Below are positions 28,682 through 38,298 of a stretch of DNA of 64,000 bases, in pieces; the stretch's first letter is position 1; each line of letters begins with the position of its first letter. Below the pieces are notes generated by a model. The model saw only the letters and a list, made by a program, of their open reading frames with translations, did not search any database and had not been told where the DNA came from. Both the position numbers and the translations under genes were made by a program. The DNA is from Sphingobacterium sp. N143 (GTDB taxonomy: Bacteria; Bacteroidota; Bacteroidia; Sphingobacteriales; Sphingobacteriaceae), in the NCBI RefSeq assembly GCF_030325625.1, contig NZ_JACAIS010000010.1, positions 62,001-126,000 on the forward strand, read 5' to 3'.

Positions 28682-30814
28682 ATGAGACTATTGATTATGC
28701 TCGTATTGTTGATCGCAGCTCAGGTCGATGCCCAAACTATCCGTTGGCAAGAACAATTTCCTGGGGTCTGGAAAGGGACATTCGGACAGCCTGAACAATA
28801 TACCTTGCTGAGTGCTGCGGATAGCAAACCCAAGGCTGTGACTTTAGAACAGCTGCAGTCTATTGATTTTCCCCTGCCCAAGATGGAAGTTCATGCTGAA
28901 TTGATTGATGGCAAGACCTATGTACGGCTCCCATTGACAAAAAATGAACAGATCTATGGTTTGGGATTAAATTTTCAAACCGTACATCAGCGTGGCAAAA
29001 TACTTAATCTCCATGTGGATCATTATGGTGGTAAGGACAACGGTCGTACGCATGCTCCAGTTCCATTTTATGTTTCTTCGAAGGGCTATGGTGTGCTAAT
29101 CAATTCTGCGCAGTATCTGACGTATTATGTCGGAACTGGCGTACGCAAGGATGCCAAGGTGAAGCCGGAAGCGAAAGATCGTAATACCGACAAGACGTGG
29201 AGCTCACGTCCATATTCGGATGCCGTAGAAATATATATACCTGCAGCTGGAGTGGAAATTTATGTGTTTGCTGGGATCAGCCCCTTGGACGCCATAAAGC
29301 GATATAACTTATATTGTGGTGGTGGCACATTGCCTCCGCGCTGGGGCCTGGGCTTCACCCAAAGGGTGCAGAAACTGTACAATGCTGATGCGGTGATCAA
29401 GGAAGCTGCCGAGTTTGAGGAGCATGGTTTCCCCCTGGATTTTATCGGCCTTGAGCCAGGCTGGCAGTCACGCGCTTATCCCTGTACATTTGAATGGGAC
29501 AAAAACCGTTTTCCTGACCCTGCCGCATTGACAAAAAAGTTGATGGATAAAGGAATCCGCTTAAACCTTTGGACGAATCCATATATTTCACCTGAAGCTT
29601 CCATAAGTCAAGACATCGCACCTTACACCGGTTCCCATACGGTCTGGAATGGTGTGGTTCCTGATCTGAACCATCCGGATGCGAAAAGAATTATGGCTAA
29701 GCAGATGGATAGCGCACAGCTGGAAATCGGGGTCAGTGGCTATAAGATTGATGAGGTGGATGGCTATGATTACTATCTATGGCCGGATATGGCCAAATTC
29801 CCCTCAGGAATCAGTGGGATTCAGATGCGGCAAACCTATGGGGTGCTGGCGCAAAAATTGACAGATAGCTTATTCCGGAAACAGAATAGACGGACCTACG
29901 GATTGGTGCGCGCTTCCAATGCAGGGGCTAATAATATGCCTTATGTTATTTACAATGATTATTACAGTCATCAGGACTTTATCACGGCTTTGGTCAACAG
30001 TGGATTCTGTGGTGTGCTTTGGACGCCAGAAGTAAGGGGCTCAAAGACTGGCGAAGAGTGGCTACGCCGTTTTCAGTCGGTAGTCTTTTCGCCCATGGCC
30101 ATGATCAATGCCTGGTCCAGTGGCACCAAACCTTGGTCCTTTCCGGAGGTTGCTGACCAGATAAAGTATTATGCGCAATTGCGCATGCAACTCATGCCAT
30201 ATTTATATTCTGAATTTGCAAAATATCACTTTGAAGGTACGCCACCCTTCAGGGCAATGGTACTGGAAGAAGGATTTCAGGGACATGCAGATGCGGTCGT
30301 TGGGAATCGGGACCTGGAAACAAACCCGTACCTGGAAGCCGTTAATAAAGAAGTAAAAGATCAATATATGTGTGGAGAATATATCTTGGTTGCCCCACTA
30401 TTTACTGGAGAATCTTCCCGAAAAGTACTGCTCCCAAAGGGGAATTGGTATGATTTCTATTCAGGGAAATATGTCGGCAATGGAGCCGAAATTGTTGCGC
30501 ATCCCGAATTGGACCGAATCCCTGTCTATGTCAAGGATGGAGGTATCATCCCGATGATGGCCAGTCGTCTTCATGCCCCGACGGCAGATGAAAAAGTGGA
30601 TTTGACGATTCGTCATTATGGTACCAAGGCAGGAAAATACAATTTATATGATGATGACGGACTGAGTTTTGATTATGAAAAAGGAATGTATGCATGGCGT
30701 AGTGTGCTGGTCAAAAAGAACAAGCATGGTCAGCTGACAGGGGAAATATCCAAGCCGGAGCATGGCAAACCGAATACGTATGGTACTGTCAGATTTGAAT
30801 TTATGACCAAATAA
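28682..30814 (+). CDS. GH31-family alpha-glycosidase
   Basis: Hydrolyses terminal alpha-linked sugars (glucosidase, xylosidase or a related activity). An N-terminal signal peptide is visible (MLVLLIAAQVDA). The N-terminal beta-sandwich has YGLGLNFQTVHQRG; the TIM barrel has GFTQRVQKLYN, FIGLEPGWQS, LNLWTNPYISPEA and the nucleophile motif GYKIDEVDGYD (Asp357). FRAMVLEEGF and the later MCGEYILVAPLF belong to the end of the barrel and the distal domain. The 710 residues are typical. It is cotranscribed with the GH105 gene. The glycan specificity is not readable. Confidence 0.9.
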   Translation: MRLLIMLVLLIAAQVDAQTIRWQEQFPGVWKGTFGQPEQYTLLSAADSKPKAVTLEQLQSIDFPLPKMEVHAELIDGKTYVRLPLTKNEQIYGLGLNFQTVHQRGKILNLHVDHYGGKDNGRTHAPVPFYVSSKGYGVLINSAQYLTYYVGTGVRKDAKVKPEAKDRNTDKTWSSRPYSDAVEIYIPAAGVEIYVFAGISPLDAIKRYNLYCGGGTLPPRWGLGFTQRVQKLYNADAVIKEAAEFEEHGFPLDFIGLEPGWQSRAYPCTFEWDKNRFPDPAALTKKLMDKGIRLNLWTNPYISPEASISQDIAPYTGSHTVWNGVVPDLNHPDAKRIMAKQMDSAQLEIGVSGYKIDEVDGYDYYLWPDMAKFPSGISGIQMRQTYGVLAQKLTDSLFRKQNRRTYGLVRASNAGANNMPYVIYNDYYSHQDFITALVNSGFCGVLWTPEVRGSKTGEEWLRRFQSVVFSPMAMINAWSSGTKPWSFPEVADQIKYYAQLRMQLMPYLYSEFAKYHFEGTPPFRAMVLEEGFQGHADAVVGNRDLETNPYLEAVNKEVKDQYMCGEYILVAPLFTGESSRKVLLPKGNWYDFYSGKYVGNGAEIVAHPELDRIPVYVKDGGIIPMMASRLHAPTADEKVDLTIRHYGTKAGKYNLYDDDGLSFDYEKGMYAWRSVLVKKNKHGQLTGEISKPEHGKPNTYGTVRFEFMTK

Positions 30815-30851
30815 AAATGTATTGTGGCCACTAGTAGGCGCTAGAAAACAT

Positions 30852-30890
30852 CTTTTTAGCAGTAAAAGACCAATTTTTACTGCTAAAAAG
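30852..30890. repeat. 16-bp perfect inverted repeat before the susC promoter
   Basis: CTTTTTAGCAGTAAAA (30852-30867) and its exact complement TTTTACTGCTAAAAAG (30875-30890) are separated by 7 nt. The T tract is on the 5' side and the A tract on the 3' side, the wrong way round for a simple terminator. It ends where the shared promoter motif begins, so it may be an operator or an RNA hairpin that ends the GH31 message. Confidence 0.7.
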
Positions 30891-30934
30891 AACAAAATTT
30901 ACACCCTGTGCTTGGGCCAAGAGGTCGATATTTG
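30889..30934 (+). promoter_or_regulatory. Shared bipartite promoter element, copy 2 (before susC)
   Basis: AGAACAAAATTTACACCCTG (30889-30908), a 17-nt spacer, then CGATATTTG (30926-30934). The long part differs from copy 1 at two of 20 positions, the short part is identical and the spacing is the same. The leader to the chosen susC ATG is about 130 nt. Confidence 0.6.
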
Positions 30935-31064
30935 GGATGTAACTGATTGTGAAAATAACCAATAACTTAAATTATGATGAAGCTGCCATGTCGTTTAAAT
31001 CAGTCTATCGGCTGAGATGAACCCAATCCATGATAGTTTTATCGCCATTAAACAACAAACTATT

Positions 31065-34000
31065 ATGATAAAAAGTATCACAAAAATGGGGTGCTTTGTA
31101 CTCTGCCTATTTCTTGTCTTGGGAAGTATAGGGGTACCAGTCTTTGCCCAGCAAAACATTCGGCTTTCAGGAAAAGTGACCAATAGCAAAGGTGAGGCCC
31201 TGCAGGGAGTGAGTGTCCGAATCAAAGGAAAGAATCAGGGGACCAGCACCGATGCAGCAGGGCGGTATCAAATCGAAGCCGCTCCTTCCAATACCCTTAT
31301 CTTTAGCCAAGTGGGCATGAAGGAAGAGGAGCGGATAGTAGGCAGCCAGCGCCAGGTTAACGTCGAACTGTCTGATAGCAACAACGCATTGGACGAAATC
31401 GTAGTTGTAGGCTATGGGAGTGTGGCGAAGAAGCGTGACCTGACTGGAGCCATCTCCTCGGTGAATGCTAAAAAGATTGCTGAAAGACAACCGATCAATC
31501 TTTTTGATGCCTTACAAGGTCAGGCAGCAGGTGTGCTTATCGTAAATGATGGCGGGGGAGCCCCAGGAGCCACAGGTTCAATTCAGGTCAGGGGAACTTC
31601 AACGCTGAATGGTGGAAATGGTCCCCTGTACCTGGTAGACGGTGTGATCAGTCCCGATGGCGCCAATATCAACCCTACAGATATCGAAAATATCGAAGTG
31701 CTGAAAGATGCTGCCTCGGCCTCAATATATGGATCCAGGGCCGCAAATGGTGTCATCCTGATTACCACAAAAAGGGGCTCGGAAGGAAGACCCATGGTCA
31801 ACCTGAATTATAATCATCTCTTTGGCCGTCTGGCGCATTATATCCCTGTCAGCAATTCGGCTGAAGTGCGGGCTTTTCGGGATATCCAGGGGAGAAGCAC
31901 AAATACTGATTCGATAAATCCAAGCTTTAATGCGGATAATGATCTTCAGCGCCTGCTATTGGGCAATCTTGCACAGAAAAAGGAAGTTAAAATGAGTGTG
32001 AGTGGTGGCCAAAAAAATCTCCGCTATTTCAGTAGCTTAAATTACCTGGATGACAAATCAATCATCTTAAATAGTTATGCGAAAAGACTTCAGGCAAGGA
32101 TCAATGTGGAGTATCAGATTTCACCCAAACTGAGGTATTCAAACAATATTTCCTTTGCATGGCAAAAAGGAAACTCCATTCCCATAGGGAATACTGTACG
32201 GGTAGTCATGGACCGGCCTGCTTATTCCTTAATTTATTATCCAGATGGTTCGCTGACAAGTTATATCGGGTCGAAACGAAACCCGGTCGCAAATGCATTG
32301 TTTGAACAGAATATTGACGAAACATACTCGGGGCAGTTCAATAATCAGCTCGATTATCAAATCCGGGATGATCTGAAATTCACAACTTTATTCAATGCCC
32401 GTCTCGATAATCTGCAGAAGACTGGCTTTTCACCCCGGTTTTTATCGGCTAAACTAGATCAGAATAGTGGCACGAATGAGTTTAGAAAGACTTTTACTTG
32501 GGAGTATCAGGCCTTTGTCAATTACAATAAAACCTTTGCCGAGGATCATACCGTTTACGCATTACTTGGGTTCAGTGCAGATCACCGGCGTTTCGACCAA
32601 TTCCATTCTGAATACCTCAACAGTGTAAATGAAGAGATCCTGGTCACGTTTCCGGATTATCTGACTGCCGCAAAAACATACACGAGTGCCACAGCGAATG
32701 CGACAGCATCTGTATTTAGTCGAATTGGCTATAACTATAAGAGCCGCTATTTATTGCAGGGATCTTACAGGCGGGATGGTTCTTCCCGATTTGGCCCGGG
32801 CAATAAATGGGGGGACTTTTTCTCTGCATCTGCGGCATGGCGTTTTTCGGATGAGCCTTTTATGCAGTGGGCTAAGCCCGCTTTGCAGGATGCCAAATTG
32901 CGCTATAGCTTTGGACAACTTGGCAATGATAAAATTGGCGATTATGAATCCTATACCAAAGTGAAGTTTAGTGGAAGTTACAATGGAATAGGTGGAGCGG
33001 CACTGACAAGTACCTTTGGGAATAATTTGATCAAATGGGAAATGACCACCCAGAATAATATCGGATTGGATCTGACTTTTTTTAACGGAAGATTGGGCTT
33101 TACGACTGATTATTATGTGAAAACGACTACAGATTTGCTTTATCCAAGAGAGCTACCAAAGGAAACTGGATATACAAATCTTCAGGTCAACGTGGGTACC
33201 ATCCGTACGAAAGGGGTTGAATTTGTCGTGAGTGCCAAACCTATCGTGACTCCTAAATTCAGCTGGGAAATCAACGGAAATATTTCATTCGAGCGTGGCC
33301 GGGTCGTGAAGCTGGCAGATGGTGTGCCTTTCTTTCCGGGCAACAAATGGTATCTAGAGGAAGGTGGCCGCATCGGCAATTTTTATGGCTGGAAAAACCT
33401 GGGTGTGTATGCCTGGGATGAGTCTAATGCCTATACTGACAATTGGGACAAATTGACCCTTGTACTGAACGATCAAGGAACGCCGCTATACAGGGACGGT
33501 AAACCGGTATATACATTCAATGGACGTGAGTATGAGGGGGCAGTTCATCAATTATACGCACCAGATGGCAAACTGAAAGGTGGGGATGCCGAATGGCTGA
33601 ATAATAAGCGGGATAGCGTGATCAATGATGAAGACCGTATGATACTGGGAAACCCTACTCCGGATTTTTACTTCGGTTTTATGCAAACGTTTACTTACAA
33701 CCGCTTTTCGCTAAACGTACTGTTTAACGGTGCATTTGGTGGCGAAGTGTATAATGCACTGTTGCAGCGCCAAAACTATCCGTCAAATACGGGAGCCGGA
33801 TCACCTGATATGGTGTATAATGTCTGGCGTAAACCAGGGGACGAAGCGAAATACCCTTATTATATAGAAAGAAACAATCGGGGCAACATGAAGACAAATC
33901 AAAATAGCTTATATATTGAAGATGCATCTTTTATCCGTTTGGCAAGCGCGCGGTTGGCCTATAACTTTGCCCCACAGCTGGCCAATAAGTTAAAGATGAA

Positions 34001-34163
34001 AGGGATTACCACCTATGTTTACGGTACAAATTTATTGACATGGACCAATTATAGGGGATATGATCCTGAATTCAGTACCAATAATCCATTGACTCCAGGA
34101 GAGGATGATGGCCGTTATCCAAGGAGGAGAGAGTTTGGGTTTGGAGTAAATATCAATTTTTAG
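31065..34163 (+). CDS. SusC/RagA-family TonB-linked outer-membrane transporter
   Basis: Imports oligosaccharides across the outer membrane together with the SusD lipoprotein. ATG at 31065 is chosen (MIKSITKMGCFVLC, then a hydrophobic signal segment ending VFAQQ); 16 upstream residues look like leader sequence. A CarboxypepD_reg domain (LSGKVTNSKGEALQGVSVRI) is followed by the TonB box ALDEIVVVGYGS, the plug with GNGPLYLVDGV and IEVLKDAASASIYGSRAANG, both SusC hallmarks, and a long barrel ending RREFGFGVNINF. At 1032 residues it is full length. It lies 12 nt before susD. Confidence 0.97.
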   Translation: MIKSITKMGCFVLCLFLVLGSIGVPVFAQQNIRLSGKVTNSKGEALQGVSVRIKGKNQGTSTDAAGRYQIEAAPSNTLIFSQVGMKEEERIVGSQRQVNVELSDSNNALDEIVVVGYGSVAKKRDLTGAISSVNAKKIAERQPINLFDALQGQAAGVLIVNDGGGAPGATGSIQVRGTSTLNGGNGPLYLVDGVISPDGANINPTDIENIEVLKDAASASIYGSRAANGVILITTKRGSEGRPMVNLNYNHLFGRLAHYIPVSNSAEVRAFRDIQGRSTNTDSINPSFNADNDLQRLLLGNLAQKKEVKMSVSGGQKNLRYFSSLNYLDDKSIILNSYAKRLQARINVEYQISPKLRYSNNISFAWQKGNSIPIGNTVRVVMDRPAYSLIYYPDGSLTSYIGSKRNPVANALFEQNIDETYSGQFNNQLDYQIRDDLKFTTLFNARLDNLQKTGFSPRFLSAKLDQNSGTNEFRKTFTWEYQAFVNYNKTFAEDHTVYALLGFSADHRRFDQFHSEYLNSVNEEILVTFPDYLTAAKTYTSATANATASVFSRIGYNYKSRYLLQGSYRRDGSSRFGPGNKWGDFFSASAAWRFSDEPFMQWAKPALQDAKLRYSFGQLGNDKIGDYESYTKVKFSGSYNGIGGAALTSTFGNNLIKWEMTTQNNIGLDLTFFNGRLGFTTDYYVKTTTDLLYPRELPKETGYTNLQVNVGTIRTKGVEFVVSAKPIVTPKFSWEINGNISFERGRVVKLADGVPFFPGNKWYLEEGGRIGNFYGWKNLGVYAWDESNAYTDNWDKLTLVLNDQGTPLYRDGKPVYTFNGREYEGAVHQLYAPDGKLKGGDAEWLNNKRDSVINDEDRMILGNPTPDFYFGFMQTFTYNRFSLNVLFNGAFGGEVYNALLQRQNYPSNTGAGSPDMVYNVWRKPGDEAKYPYYIERNNRGNMKTNQNSLYIEDASFIRLASARLAYNFAPQLANKLKMKGITTYVYGTNLLTWTNYRGYDPEFSTNNPLTPGEDDGRYPRRREFGFGVNINF

Positions 34164-34175
34164 GAGGACTTAATT

Positions 34176-35720
34176 ATGTTTAGAATAAAGATTTTAGCAA
34201 TCGTATTTTTAGTGGGTAGCTTGTCCAGCTGTAATAAGTTTTTGGATGAGAAGCCATTGGCTGAAGTTGCCCTGGACCAACATTATAAAAATCTGTATGA
34301 TGTACAAGCGGCCATGGCCGGGATGTATAGCGGATTTCAGCTTGAGATGATCGGCAAAGAACAATATGGGGAGAAGTACCTTTACTGGGGCGAATATCGT
34401 TCGGATAACTTCGACCGTTTTATCAGTTATACCAAAGATTATGTAGACGAAATTGTCTTAAATAGTCTTACCCCCAGTAATCAGTTTACCGATTGGAGTG
34501 GTCTATATACGACTATAGGGCGGATCAACAATAATATTAAATACATACCACAGGCAGCGGAACTGGATAGTAGGATCACGAAAGAAATGATGGATGACTA
34601 CCTGGCCCAATGTTATGCCCTCCGGGCGATGTGTTATTTCTATCTGGTACGGGTCTGGGGTGATGCCCCAATATGGCTTGAACCTTATGAAGACGTTGAG
34701 CAACTTTCAGAACGGGCACGTGATCCGCAGGAGAAGATCTTGAATGAGGTCATTATTCCGGACTTGGAGAAAGCCTATGCCATGGTCGATATGGAGGCCA
34801 AGAATCCCTTGTGGACGATCAGTGGAGGAAGTATTTGTGCGATAATGGCTGATGTATATATGTGGAAAAAAGATTATCAGAATACGGTGAAATGGGTTGA
34901 ACGATTGTTTCTGGCCAAGACAGCGACAGGAACAAGTTATGGGGGCAGCGATGAAAAAAATCTACAGGACGCAGCAACCTGGAAAACCATATTTACAAAT
35001 CCATTGTCCAGTAAGGAGACCATTTGGAGTATCCACTGGGATTATTTAAAAAATGGTTGTGCTTGTATGCAAACTTCCTGGACAGCCAATAATAAGCAGA
35101 TTGTCGTTGATGGCGGCGTGTGGTCAAGTTGGTTTTTACCGCAAACAACAGATAACCCGAGCCCGGATATTCGTCCGAAACAGACTTTGGATGTGTATTA
35201 TGGCATGCCGAGCAATAATCGGGATCGTTTTATTAAGTGGTATCCAACGGATCCTAATCCAACTAAATCAGATCCCTGGCCAGCGACAAACCAAACACTT
35301 CCGGTATACCTAACCATGTATCGGCTCAGTGATATATACCTTTTGTATGCCGAAGCGCTGAATGGCTTAGGCGACAAGGCGAATGCTGTCAAATACCTGA
35401 ATTTTGTGAGAAAACGTGCCCAGGTTGCGGTGTATGATGTAAACGATCCGCAATTGGCTACAGCACAGCAGGTAGAAACAGCAATATTGAAGGAACGCCA
35501 GCTTGAACTCTTTGGTGAAGGCAAGCGATGGTTTGACCTGGTACGTACGGGAAGAGTTAAGGAAGTCATGGACCCCATTTTGAAACGCAGGCAGGAGGAT
35601 GCAGGAAATTTGGAGATGCCCGGATTCTTAGATCCTAAAAATAGAGTTTATTGGCCCATCCACCGAAATGTGCTGAATTCAAATAGTTTGCTTGTTCAGA
35701 ATCCAGGATATACAGACTAA
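34176..35720 (+). CDS. SusD/RagB-family glycan-binding lipoprotein
   Basis: The outer-membrane surface lipoprotein that caps the SusC barrel and binds glycans. The lipobox is in VGSLSSCNKFLDEKPLAEV. The TPR-like middle part has LAQCYALRAMCYFYLVRVWG, and the C-terminal RagB/SusD domain has YRLSDIYLLYAEALN, LNFVRKRA and ERQLELFGEGKRWFDLVRTG. The 514 residues match the family. It is 12 nt behind susC, in the usual order. Confidence 0.97.
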   Translation: MFRIKILAIVFLVGSLSSCNKFLDEKPLAEVALDQHYKNLYDVQAAMAGMYSGFQLEMIGKEQYGEKYLYWGEYRSDNFDRFISYTKDYVDEIVLNSLTPSNQFTDWSGLYTTIGRINNNIKYIPQAAELDSRITKEMMDDYLAQCYALRAMCYFYLVRVWGDAPIWLEPYEDVEQLSERARDPQEKILNEVIIPDLEKAYAMVDMEAKNPLWTISGGSICAIMADVYMWKKDYQNTVKWVERLFLAKTATGTSYGGSDEKNLQDAATWKTIFTNPLSSKETIWSIHWDYLKNGCACMQTSWTANNKQIVVDGGVWSSWFLPQTTDNPSPDIRPKQTLDVYYGMPSNNRDRFIKWYPTDPNPTKSDPWPATNQTLPVYLTMYRLSDIYLLYAEALNGLGDKANAVKYLNFVRKRAQVAVYDVNDPQLATAQQVETAILKERQLELFGEGKRWFDLVRTGRVKEVMDPILKRRQEDAGNLEMPGFLDPKNRVYWPIHRNVLNSNSLLVQNPGYTD

Positions 35721-35736
35721 TGTCAGAATTTAAAAT

Positions 35737-36513
35737 ATGGAAACGATGAAAAGAATCTTTAATATAAAATGGATACAATGTAGTGCCCTTTTTTCACTAT
35801 TGTTGCTAACAGGTTGTTCACTTTTTGATCTAGAGCTGCAGGAGAACTATGATTATGAACATAAAACATTAGATCCAAATATAGGGATCAGTGCACGTCA
35901 ATTTTTGGAGAACCGCTCTTATGGAACAAGCGAAAAACCAACGGACACAATTTTTAAATGGATGCGCCAAGGGTTGGAATACGCAGGGATAGGGCTGGAG
36001 GAACTGGAAAAACCGGGGCGAACCTTTATTTTTCTCCATAATGAAGCCATCAAGACCTGGGATCCGAAGACCAATAAGGTGACGGGCGGGTTGTTTTTCG
36101 ATTTCCCATTGGTCACCGGCTTGGATGATACCGGAAAACCAATCACCAAACCTGCTACAAAATGGGAAGACTACAGCAAAGCGGATGTAAGGAATTATTT
36201 TCTCTACCTTATTCTTCAAGGGGATTACAATTTTGACAAATTGGGCATTACAAACACGGCGGCGAAAACACTCCTGCCAAAGAATACGGTTGCTAGTAAA
36301 AGCAGTCTATTGGGATATATGAATGAAGGAAAAGGATTTGACCAAGATGGACTGATGTATTTGAAATTACTGAATAATAATGACCTTGCCCCAATCCAGA
36401 TCAACAACAAAACCACCAACAGATCGGGCGGTTATGTGGTCACCAATGGAGTAGTCCATGTCTTTGGCGCTAAAGGCAACACGACGGTCTATCCTTTTCC
36501 AGGAACGCTATAG
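35737..36513 (+). CDS. FAS1 (fasciclin)-like lipoprotein of the polysaccharide locus
   Basis: A lipoprotein of 258 residues with lipobox FSLLLLTGCSLFD. The mature part resembles a divergent fasciclin domain: TIFKWMRQGLEYAGI is in the place of the first FAS1 helix, GRTFIFLHNEAI in that of the fasciclin TVFAPTNEAF motif, and SGGYVVTNGVVHVFG in that of the closing NGVIHVID strand. FAS1 lipoproteins are often next to SusD genes, where they may act as surface binding proteins. It starts 17 nt after susD and is in the same operon. The assignment rests on motif likeness only. Confidence 0.6.
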   Translation: METMKRIFNIKWIQCSALFSLLLLTGCSLFDLELQENYDYEHKTLDPNIGISARQFLENRSYGTSEKPTDTIFKWMRQGLEYAGIGLEELEKPGRTFIFLHNEAIKTWDPKTNKVTGGLFFDFPLVTGLDDTGKPITKPATKWEDYSKADVRNYFLYLILQGDYNFDKLGITNTAAKTLLPKNTVASKSSLLGYMNEGKGFDQDGLMYLKLLNNNDLAPIQINNKTTNRSGGYVVTNGVVHVFGAKGNTTVYPFPGTL

Positions 36514-36539
36514 CAACTGACTCTTAAACAGCACTACAT

Positions 36540-38003
36540 ATGATTAGAAAATTATCGGCAATGACCTCCCTATCCTTTTTATTGGTGATAGGGAGTAGCT
36601 GTGGAAAATCAACCTCTGGGGAAATGGAGCTGAAAAATACAGTATGTGCTCAATGCCATACGATCCAATCGGCCGCCGCCCTGCAAGCATTGAATTTACA
36701 GCCAGGGGATACAGTGATGATGAAATCTGGTGAATGGACTGATCAGGAACTCATATTCGATGCACAGGGGACAAGCCAACAGCCTATTGTATTACGGGCT
36801 GAACAGCCCGGAGCTGTAATGATGAGTGGTACTTCTTCTGTTAGTATCCGGGGAAAATGGCTTGTAGTCAGTGGACTGGTTTTCCAGAATGGCTTTACTT
36901 CAGGCAAAAATGTGGTTGATTTTACTTCATCTTCCTCTAATTGCCGCTTAACAAATACGGCTATCGTGGATTATAATCCGCCGACCGCAACAACGGACTA
37001 CCGCTGGGTCTCTATCAATGGGTCCAGTCATCGTATTGATCATTGCTATCTAAAGGGCAAATCTCATCAAGGTCCAACAATGGTTGTTTGGGGAACAAGC
37101 AAGCCAATGAAACACCGGATAGATCATAATTTCTTTGGGGAACGGGCGGCGGTACCGGATAACGGTGGTGAAACCATCCGTCTGGGAACAAGTGATTGGT
37201 CAATGACCGATGCATTTACAACGATTGAAGACAATATTTTTCAGCGTTGCAATGGAGAAACTGAAATCATATCCAATAAAATGGGGGCAGATACCATACG
37301 GAATAACTTTTTCCATGAAAGCCAAGGGACGTTGTGCCTGCGACATGGTAATGGTTCGGCAGTATATGGAAACTATTTTGTGGGGAATGGCATTAAAGAG
37401 ACCGGGGGAATACGGATTATTGGTGAAGATCATCTGGTGTATAACAATTATTTCCAGAATATGGCCGGCACAGGGCAGCGAGCCGCTTTGGTTTTAATGG
37501 ATGGCGTCCCCAATTCGCCTTTAAGCGGTTATTTTCAGGTTAAACGAGTCCAAGTGGTGGCCAATACCATGATCAACTGTAAGCAGTCTTTCGACATCGG
37601 GTCAGGGAAGGGAGGAAGTAACCGTACGTTACCACCAATGGATGGGCATATTGCCAACAATGTTGTGTTGCAGATCCCACAGTCGATCCTGCTGACCTTT
37701 ACGGATCAGCCCCTTAACTTTGTCTATCAGGGAAATATTGTATTTGATGTACCGACGGGTCAACAGCTTCCAGCAGGGTTTGTACGGTTAGATCCACAGT
37801 ATGCAATCACGACAGATGGCATCTATGAGCCAACAAGTAGTAGCCAGGTATTGGGTGCCTTTGTAGGTAATTATCCATTTGCAGCTGCAGCAGATGCAGG
37901 AGCGCCAAAATTGGATAGCAAACACAGGGAATTGCTGAAAGCACAAAATATAGGTCCGGGGTTTATGACTGGATTGGGGAGCAGCTTGGTTATTAATCCT
38001 TAA
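36540..38003 (+). CDS. Polysaccharide lyase family 6 (chondroitinase B / alginate lyase type), lipoprotein
   Basis: Cleaves uronic-acid glycans by beta-elimination. The protein has 487 residues, lipobox LVIGSSCGK and a right-handed parallel beta-helix. It has the PL6 catalytic pair: Lys247 in ETEIISNKMGAD and Arg268 in TLCLRHGNG, 21 residues apart as in chondroitinase B (Lys250/Arg271). KHRIDHNFFGER and RIIGEDHLVYNNYF are further family strands. It is the last gene of the susCD operon; its unsaturated products would feed the GH105 enzyme. Odd feature: a Cys-Ala-Gln-Cys-His sequence at residues 36-40, just after the lipid anchor, has the form of a haem c attachment site. Alginate, dermatan-type or other uronate targets remain possible. 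Confidence 0.88.
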   Translation: MIRKLSAMTSLSFLLVIGSSCGKSTSGEMELKNTVCAQCHTIQSAAALQALNLQPGDTVMMKSGEWTDQELIFDAQGTSQQPIVLRAEQPGAVMMSGTSSVSIRGKWLVVSGLVFQNGFTSGKNVVDFTSSSSNCRLTNTAIVDYNPPTATTDYRWVSINGSSHRIDHCYLKGKSHQGPTMVVWGTSKPMKHRIDHNFFGERAAVPDNGGETIRLGTSDWSMTDAFTTIEDNIFQRCNGETEIISNKMGADTIRNNFFHESQGTLCLRHGNGSAVYGNYFVGNGIKETGGIRIIGEDHLVYNNYFQNMAGTGQRAALVLMDGVPNSPLSGYFQVKRVQVVANTMINCKQSFDIGSGKGGSNRTLPPMDGHIANNVVLQIPQSILLTFTDQPLNFVYQGNIVFDVPTGQQLPAGFVRLDPQYAITTDGIYEPTSSSQVLGAFVGNYPFAAAADAGAPKLDSKHRELLKAQNIGPGFMTGLGSSLVINP

Positions 38004-38025
38004 GTGATCCTAAACATTATTTTAT

Positions 38026-38059
38026 GCGGAGAATAAACTGTTTATTCTCCGCTTTTTTT
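38026..38059 (+). terminator. Rho-independent terminator of the susCD operon
   Basis: GCGGAGAATAAAC (38026-38038) and GTTTATTCTCCGC (38040-38052) are perfect complements around one base, followed by T7. It begins 22 nt after the PL6 stop. Confidence 0.92.
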
Positions 38060-38298
38060 ATGGCATATCATTTTGATGTTGGCAGTCTATATACACGAAC
38101 TCCATAATTGTGCAGGTTTCCAGAAGGAAGATGAATGATATTAAATTTATGAAATGAGGTTAAGCAGCTCCAAAGCAATAGCCTGATAGGCCATAGATAA
38201 TCAGAATAAATAGTAAAACATACTCCTATCAAATTATATCTAAAAACAAATTTCAATCAGTTTTTAGTCAGTAATTAGTCATTGTTTATTCAGTCTAT

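Noticed and set aside
38068-38256. Minus-strand frame of 62 residues in the gap after PL6
   Set aside because: AT-rich, no signal or motif, no start context.
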